DNA of 64,000 nt from Excoecaria cochinchinensis (Eukaryota; Streptophyta; Magnoliopsida; Malpighiales; Euphorbiaceae), in NCBI GenBank assembly GCA_947683425.1, contig CANTUQ010000055.1, forward strand, positions 9,709,501 to 9,773,500, read 5' to 3'. Positions 58,327 through 64,000 of the stretch are shown here, in pieces. How positions within the stretch are numbered: the first letter of the stretch is position 1; each line of letters starts with the position of its first letter. The notes below the pieces were generated by a model. It made no database searches. It was not told the DNA's origin and worked only from the letters and a program-made list of their open reading frames with translations. The translations under genes were made by a program, and so were the position numbers.

Positions 58327-59086
58327 TTAGCCATGGAACCTCTTGAGTGGGTCGACATTGATTGGCTCCTTGAATTCATTTCCATCGCTATCCGACAAGA
58401 TTGCAGCTCCTTTGGACAACAGCTTCTTAAGGATATACGGCCCCTCCCAGGTTGGCCTGAATTTTCCTCTGATATCGGGTATACCCGATCTCATCTGCTT
58501 GAACACTAAGTCCCCTTCTTTCAGCGGATGCTTTCTCACCTTCTTTCCGAATGTCCTAGCCAACCTCTTCTGGTAGATCTGATTGTGATAATAAGCCTTC
58601 AGCCTGCTCTCATCCAGTAAGTTTAAGTGCTCTAGCCTCTATCGTGCCCATTCGGCCTCCGGGATTTGGGCTTCCATGACTACTCTCAGCAATCAGAGCT
58701 CTACCTCAACTGGCAATACTGCTTCCATCCCGTATACTAAGAAAAATGGCGTAGTGCCCCTAGATGTCCTTACCGTTGTCCTGTATCCCCACAGTGCAAA
58801 GGGTAGCTTCTCTGCCCAGTCTTTGTAAGTTTGGACCATCTTGGATAGGATCTTCTTCATATTTTTGTTGGCAGCCTCTACTGCCCCATTAGCTTGTGGT
58901 CGGTAGGGAGAGGATCTATGGTGCTTGATACCATACTTCTCAAGGAGCTTCCTGGTTTCCCCCATGAATTCCACCCCGTTGTCAGACACTATGTGGTGAG
59001 GGAGGCCGTATCTGCAAACTAGATTCCTCTCTATGAACTTGGCCATATCCCTTGCGTCTATCTTTCTGAAGGATTCTGCCTCTACC
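58327..59086 (-). pseudogene. T2: integrase C-terminal half, separated by solo LTR D
   Basis: Minus strand. From the D insertion point it reads VEAESFRKIDARDMAKFIER, then the second catalytic Asp (HHIVSDNGVEF) and Glu (SSPYRPQANGAVEAANKN). It continues LPFALWGYRTTVRTSRGTTPFFLVYG and, after two stops near 58640 and 58694 (TAG and TGA replacing Gln/Arg-like codons), RTFGKKVRKHPLKEGDLVF...PDIRGKFRPTWEGPYILKK, ending LKRFHG. No chromodomain. The N-terminal half is at 63162-64000. Confidence 0.9.
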
Positions 59087-60187
59087 TGTCACACCCCAAA
59101 ATAGCCCTAGTCGGATTATGCATGCTAAGTCGGGATCGGAAGGGTATTTCGGTAAATTGTGTTTGAGAATTTGGAGTGTTAAGGACCTAATTGATAAAAT
59201 AATTAAGTTGGTAAAGAAAGAATTGTGTAAGTGAGTGAGTGGTATTTTGTCTAAGGACTATAGAGCAATAATGGAATTTGGAAAAGTTAAGTGGATTGTG
59301 TGGTCGTATTAGGATCTGCCATGTGGGTTTTTAGGTGAGCATTGAAAGAAGAAAAAGAAAAGAAAGAGAGAGAGAGAGAGGGAACAGAGATTGCATTTCC
59401 CGTTCGTCCCTCTCTCACGCTCCTCCTTCTTCTTCTCTTCTTCCTTCTCTGCTTTTCCTTTCACTTTCATTTGGCTTGGAGTTGTGTGTGCTTTGGTTGA
59501 GTTTTGGGTCAGCCTTGAAGAGGAAAGTTGGAGTTTCTAAGTTATGTTCTTCTTCTTCTTCTTCTTCTTCTCTTTCTCCTGGTTTTGGTTGAGTTAGGGT
59601 TTTGAAGTGTAATAGTGGATTTTGTTTGTGCAAGCTTGGGATTGTAAGAAGAAGCAAAGTAAAGGCAAGGAAAGGATTGAGCAGTAATCTTGAAGCTGAT
59701 TTTGGATCTTCGATTCCAGGTTTGGGAGTGTTTTGGATTGCATGCAATGTTTGAAGAACTCCTGTGTTCATGTCCCTGCCCTATTTCTCTCTAGGTTTAT
59801 GATTGTGTTTGTATGGTCTAATTTCTAGAATTTGATGTGGTTTAGAATGTGTACATGCATGATTAAGTGAATAGATGTGTTAGTAATGCATGATAGGAAT
59901 TGAATTGAATTTACTGAGCTTTGGGTTTTGAACTTACTGTATTTTTAGGGTTTATGCTCTAGAATGGATTAAATGTGTTTAAGCATGGTTTTAATGATTT
60001 GATTGTTGAATTAAGTTGCAATTGTCTTGCTTATGCTGTTTGGGACATCGATTGAAAGGTAAGATGAGCTTAGATGTGTTTTGAATTAGATTGAAAATGA
60101 TTTTATCGGGTTCTTTGAATTCTGGGTAACCTGGAAATGGAAAATCGCGTCTCTGTAGAATTTCCAGTTCCAGTGTTTTGTGAGAAG

Positions 60188-60632
60188 CGAGTCACGTCTC
60201 GTGACTTAGAGTCACGACGTGACTCATGTGAAGGGCAGCGTGACTCCCAGTTGCGAAGCGTGACTCCTCTCTCTGTGAGAGGGAAGTCACGTCTCGTGAC
60301 TTAGGGTCACGACGTGACCCTTGTGTATGGCGAAGCGTGACTCCAGTCGCGAAGCGTGACTCCTCTCTCTGTGAGAGGGAAGTCACGTCTCGTGACTTAG
60401 AGTCACGGCGTGACTCTGGTAAGGGCGAAGCGTGACTCCAGTCGCGAAGCGTGACTCCTCTCTCTGTGAGAGGGAAGTCACGTCTCGTGACTTAGAGTCA
60501 CGGCGTGACTCTTGTGAGGCCAGGCGTGACATAGAGTCACGTCCCGTGACTCTCTAGCAGATCACGAGACGTGACCCTAGGTCACGCCGTGACCCTCCTG
60601 TGAGGTCAGTCATGAGTCATGACACGACTTGT
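60188..60632. repeat. GTCACG...CGTGAC palindrome field in D
   Basis: About 445 bp with an about 100-bp higher-order unit repeated three to four times, each with CTCTCTCTGTGAGAGG, GTCACGTCTCGTGAC and GCGAAGCGTGACT. Confidence 0.85.
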
Positions 60633-61499
60633 GACCGACCCCTCTTCAGCCCCCTTTTCCGATTTCGCCCAGTTTTAACCAAAAATGAATTTCCTATCTT
60701 TTCTGTATGGGTCTTCACTGCTGTATAAACTATGTCATACTGTTATATGCTCCTGTATAGCTTTTCTGTTTTGATTTGTGCCCCGTGGCTAGTTTGTTAT
60801 GAAATGACTTTCAAATGCTTTTATGACTCTTTTCTCTACTGTGTGCTATCTTATCTGATTGGTTAGCCTATTTTAGTTGTGTTTAACATTATGTTATGCC
60901 TGTCCTTGGTCGGGTTCTTATCTAGAATAACATGCCATGTTTAAGAATGTTGTATCATTCCATGATTCAGATTATACGTTTTTGATCATCGGCATAATAT
61001 GATTACACATGTGTTCTTGATATACTCTAGTAATTTGAGTAGTGATAAAATGTGATTAAGGGAATTATTGCATGCTTCAGAATATGACTTGAATGAGGTA
61101 TGATTGATATTATGCTATGCTATATTTAGTTGAATATTATGATTAATGTCTGAATGCATGATTATACTTTAGCTTGGGAACTCAATGTGTTAGGCTAAAT
61201 GTAAATTGGACTATGCATGATGTATGCTTAGTATCTTCGCCTAATGCATGATTAAGACTTTGTGTTGATAATCATTAGCATGGTAGTGCTTCTTTACCTG
61301 ATTCTTGGCATGCTTTAGAGCATTGTTTAATGTTAAAATGTATGGATTGTAATATGTTTTGCAATGCGAATTGCATGATATATGACCAACCTTATGAGCA
61401 TATTTATATGTCTATTGTACTCTGATTTATGCATGATGTATATATTTATATATATATTTATACGTTGTGCGATTTGGAATGTGTATTATTTTATGCATG

Positions 61500-61812
61500 A
61501 CCTGCGAGAGTCAGTCTAGTGGATAGTTAGGCATGCCTAATAGAGTCTTTCAGTAGCTGCAGCGCCCTTTGAACGTATTGGACCCTGATCAGGTCCCCCG
61601 TATGGTTCCTCGCGAACCCCCCATCAGTACGGATCCTCGTGATCCTTTTTAATGTATTTGGATCGGGTTAAGATCCCCCATCAGTAAAATGCTTTTGTGA
61701 TAAATAAAATGGTTTTCGATTCGTACCCGTAAGGTACCCTTTGGCCGACTTGTACCCGTAAGGTACTAATCAGTTCAGTACACTCGTTATCCACTATTGT
61801 GAGTCAGCAGGT
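61500..61812. other. Hairpin ladder in D
   Basis: Arms ACCTGC...GCAGGT and AGTGGATA...TATCCACT enclose the same six or seven hairpins as in C, in plus orientation. Confidence 0.85.
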
Positions 61813-63161
61813 GCTTTGATGGTTTGTTTATGCTACTTTGAAATAGCTATCAGAATGTGATATCCGATTGATTATGTTAAGGATTTCAGAAATCAGTTTA
61901 TATGTATATGAATGTGACTATGGGCTTCAGAATGTATGTCTGTGTTAAGTAAGCATGACTTTATATTTAACATGATTATCCGTACTTATCATGTGATTGT
62001 TATAAGTTTCTGAATGCTTTGAAATGATTTGATTGATGTATTTAAGTAAATGACTTCAGCATAGTTTTGTTATATATGTTAGCATGTGAACCGAAGCAGC
62101 TGTGATGGTAAGTATGTGATGATTACTGTACTTTCTGCATGATGATGATATGAATGTAATACTAAGTGGTTATGCCTTCAGTCTCCGTTATCAGAATGTT
62201 TCTGCATGATGCTTAATATATATTAGAGTTGCGCAGCGGTATTGTGATGCTCTAAATGTTATCCTTTGGATATTTGACTAGTGTGTATGCTTAACATGAT
62301 GATTGGGTTGTCAGTTCAGGCGTGGGTACTTAGTGATATTTATTGCATGTGTATAGCTCTTGTGACTCCGCATGGTAAGATGCTATCATTTGATACCCAT
62401 GTAGGTTTATGCATGAGATATAGTATGTGGTTCAGCATGGTGATGCTTGTAATGTGTATTGTATTATGTCTGTTTTAGTCTATCCTGATCATGAAGTTAT
62501 GGTTCGATTGTGAGTATTGAATTGAATGCCTTTATTGTGCAGCCTGATTATTGATATGCTATGAATATCCGCATTTGCCATTTGAATGTGTTATGCCTTG
62601 GCGACCATTGTGAATGGCCGTCCATATTCTTGTGTGTTCTCCCCACTAAGCGTTTATCGCTTAGCACGGATTTCCTTTCCGTGCAGGTGGCAGGTTTGGT
62701 TCTGTTCGAGTCGCGCTTCTGCAGGGTCGGCCACGTAGGAGTTAGAAGTTCTGTATTTTTGTTCAACTTCTGTATTTTAGCTTTTGTAATTCTGTAGTAT
62801 TGTATATGTAATTATTATGTTTCGTTTTTGAGTTTTCTTTTTGGAATGTAATAGTTAGTAGGTTATTATGTTTAGATGTTTAGTTATTTCTTTGTTTTAT
62901 TATTTCACTGATGCTTCCGTTGAATGGTCATTATGTATGCTTCTGTGTATGCTTCAGCTTAGTGTCTGTGTGTGCATAAGTGATTGCATGTTCAGTCTGT
63001 GCCGCAAGGTAAGGTAAGTTTTTAATTAACCCGTATTTTCATATGCATGTTATGTATGAATGTATGATTCCGCATTGTGCTTGTGTATATCTGTATGAGT
63101 GAGCGTCTGGTAGCGCGTCCGTCGGCGTCCTTCCAACGGGGACGACGATGGGGGTGTTACA

Positions 63162-64000
63162 CTACCCATTTGGTAAAATAGTCAATTGCGACTATGATGT
63201 ATCTGTGCCCATTGGATGCCGTAGGGCGAATCTCTCCAATAATATCTATTCCCCAAGCAGCGAAAGGCCAAGGTGATGTCAGGTTGTGTAGCTCTGATAC
63301 TGGTAGGTGCCTCAAATCCGCGTACTGCTGGCATAACTGGCATTGCTTGACATATTTTGAGCAATCATTGTCCATCGTAAGCCAATAGAAGCCTTGCCTC
63401 ATGATCTTCTTTGCCAGAGTTAAGCCGTTCATGTGAGCCCCACAGACGCCTGCATGGGTCTCCTCCATCACCTTGCGGGCTTCTTTTTCATTCAAGCACC
63501 TGAGCTGAATCCCGTCTGCTTGCCTTTTGTACAACACTCCTTCCAAGGATATGAACTGAGTAGACAGTTTTCGGATCATCCTCTGGTCTTTCTCAGTAGC
63601 TTCCTCTGGAAACTTATTGTTTTCCAAATAATTCATAATGTCAAAATACCATGGTTTTCCATCCGCCACCTCTGAATCCATTACTGGCTTGATCTCAAAG
63701 ATGGGCCTCTTAGAACTCGAAATCAGTACTGGCTTCATAGCTACCCCTTCAGGATTATCCCATATCGACACTAGGGTTGCCAATGCATCAGCTAGACGAT
63801 TCTCATCTCTTGGTACGAAGTGGAAAGTGCAGGTTTCAAACTGCCCACATACCTCTTTCAAATATTCAACGTAGGGTATCAGCCGCTCTTCCTTTACAGC
63901 CCACTCACTTTGGATCTGGTTAATCACTAAGGATGAGTCACCAAAGACTTTTATATTCTTTGCCCCCAAAGCAGCTAGAGCTTCCAACCCGAAAGCGCAT
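63162..64000 (-). pseudogene. T2: second RNase H and integrase N-terminal half, running off the window
   Basis: Minus strand, open from the window edge to the D insertion. It contains the end of an archaeal-type RNase H (FGLEALAALGAKNIKVFGDS, LVINQIQSEW, DENRLADALATL), the extra RNase H characteristic of the Tat lineage. A linker follows (DNPEGVAMKPVLISSSKRP, DGKPWYFDIMNY). Then come the integrase HHCC finger (HAGVCGAHMNG...CQLCQQY) and the first catalytic Asp (YIIVAIDYFTKWV), where solo LTR D interrupts. No stop or frameshift in 276 codons, so this part is better kept than T1's. Confidence 0.92.

Larger units (their letters stand above)
59087..63161 (+). mobile_element. D: solo LTR of the 4.1-kb LTR family
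   Basis: 4075 bp, TGTCACACCCC...GGGGGTGTTACA, flanked by CTACC at 59082-59086 and 63162-63166, in T2's integrase. No internal region. Closer to C's LTRs than B is: it keeps the extra GGATC-CTCGT-GATCC hairpin. Palindrome field 60188-60632; hairpin row near 62600-62685. Confidence 0.93.

Overview
The window is a dense nest of plant LTR retrotransposons with no convincing host gene. It suggests a repeat-rich (pericentromeric or intergenic) part of a flowering-plant genome. Evidence: Ty3/gypsy gag-pol fragments of two lineages, LTRs with TG...CA ends, 5-bp target-site duplications (TSDs), primer-binding sites (PBS) matching initiator tRNA-Met, polypurine tracts (PPT), and no rRNA, tRNA or bacterial-type genes. 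The species cannot be told. Names used here: G, F and A are chromovirus elements (Tekay/Del-like, with an integrase chromodomain); B, C and D belong to a related family with ~4.1-kb LTRs; T1-T4 are Tat-lineage-like copies that carry extra open reading frames (ORFs).

Layout. 1-3373: 3' end of G (+ strand pol and a truncated LTR). 3374-12949: T3, a minus-strand Tat-like copy with a 2.9-kb 3' LTR, tandem repeats, an antisense-ORF remnant and scraps of pol and gag. 12950-16411: T4, the 3' UTR repeats and truncated 3' LTR of a plus-strand Tat copy facing T3. 16412-17893: F, a minus-strand chromovirus pol fragment, cut by T1 (TSD CCAAT). 17894-27326: T1 (3' LTR, repeats, sense ORF, divergent promoter, antisense ORF, pol), cut by T2 (TSD GTCCC). 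27327 to beyond 64000: T2, with the same plan as T1. A (30002-52618, TSD CTCTC) sits in T2's 3' UTR repeats. In A's 5' LTR lie solo LTR B (38850-42937, TSD TATAC) and element C (43117-52018, TSD ATCTC). Solo LTR D (59087-63161, TSD CTACC) splits T2's integrase. Insertion order is therefore F, then T1, then T2, then A and D, then B and C. C is the youngest by its near-identical LTRs.

How the parts work. A is the most complete coding element: gag, protease, reverse transcriptase, RNase H, integrase and chromodomain, broken by a 7-bp frameshift and one nonsense codon. C keeps LTRs, PBS, PPT and a damaged gag only, so it would depend on proteins made elsewhere. The Tat-like copies carry, downstream of pol, an antisense ORF (DUF7745/plant-mobile-domain-like) with a conserved intron and a sense ORF (ATHILA-ORF1-like), transcribed divergently from a shared ~1.2-kb region with two TATA boxes.

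The least explained signals are structural. The LTRs of A and of B/C/D share a ~280-310-bp module: a ladder of short hairpins enclosed by an outer inverted repeat, with compensatory changes between related hairpins. They also share a ~350-430-bp field of GTCACG...CGTGAC palindromes. The Tat-like copies carry a separate family of GACGGG/CCGTC palindromes in their LTRs and around the divergent promoter.
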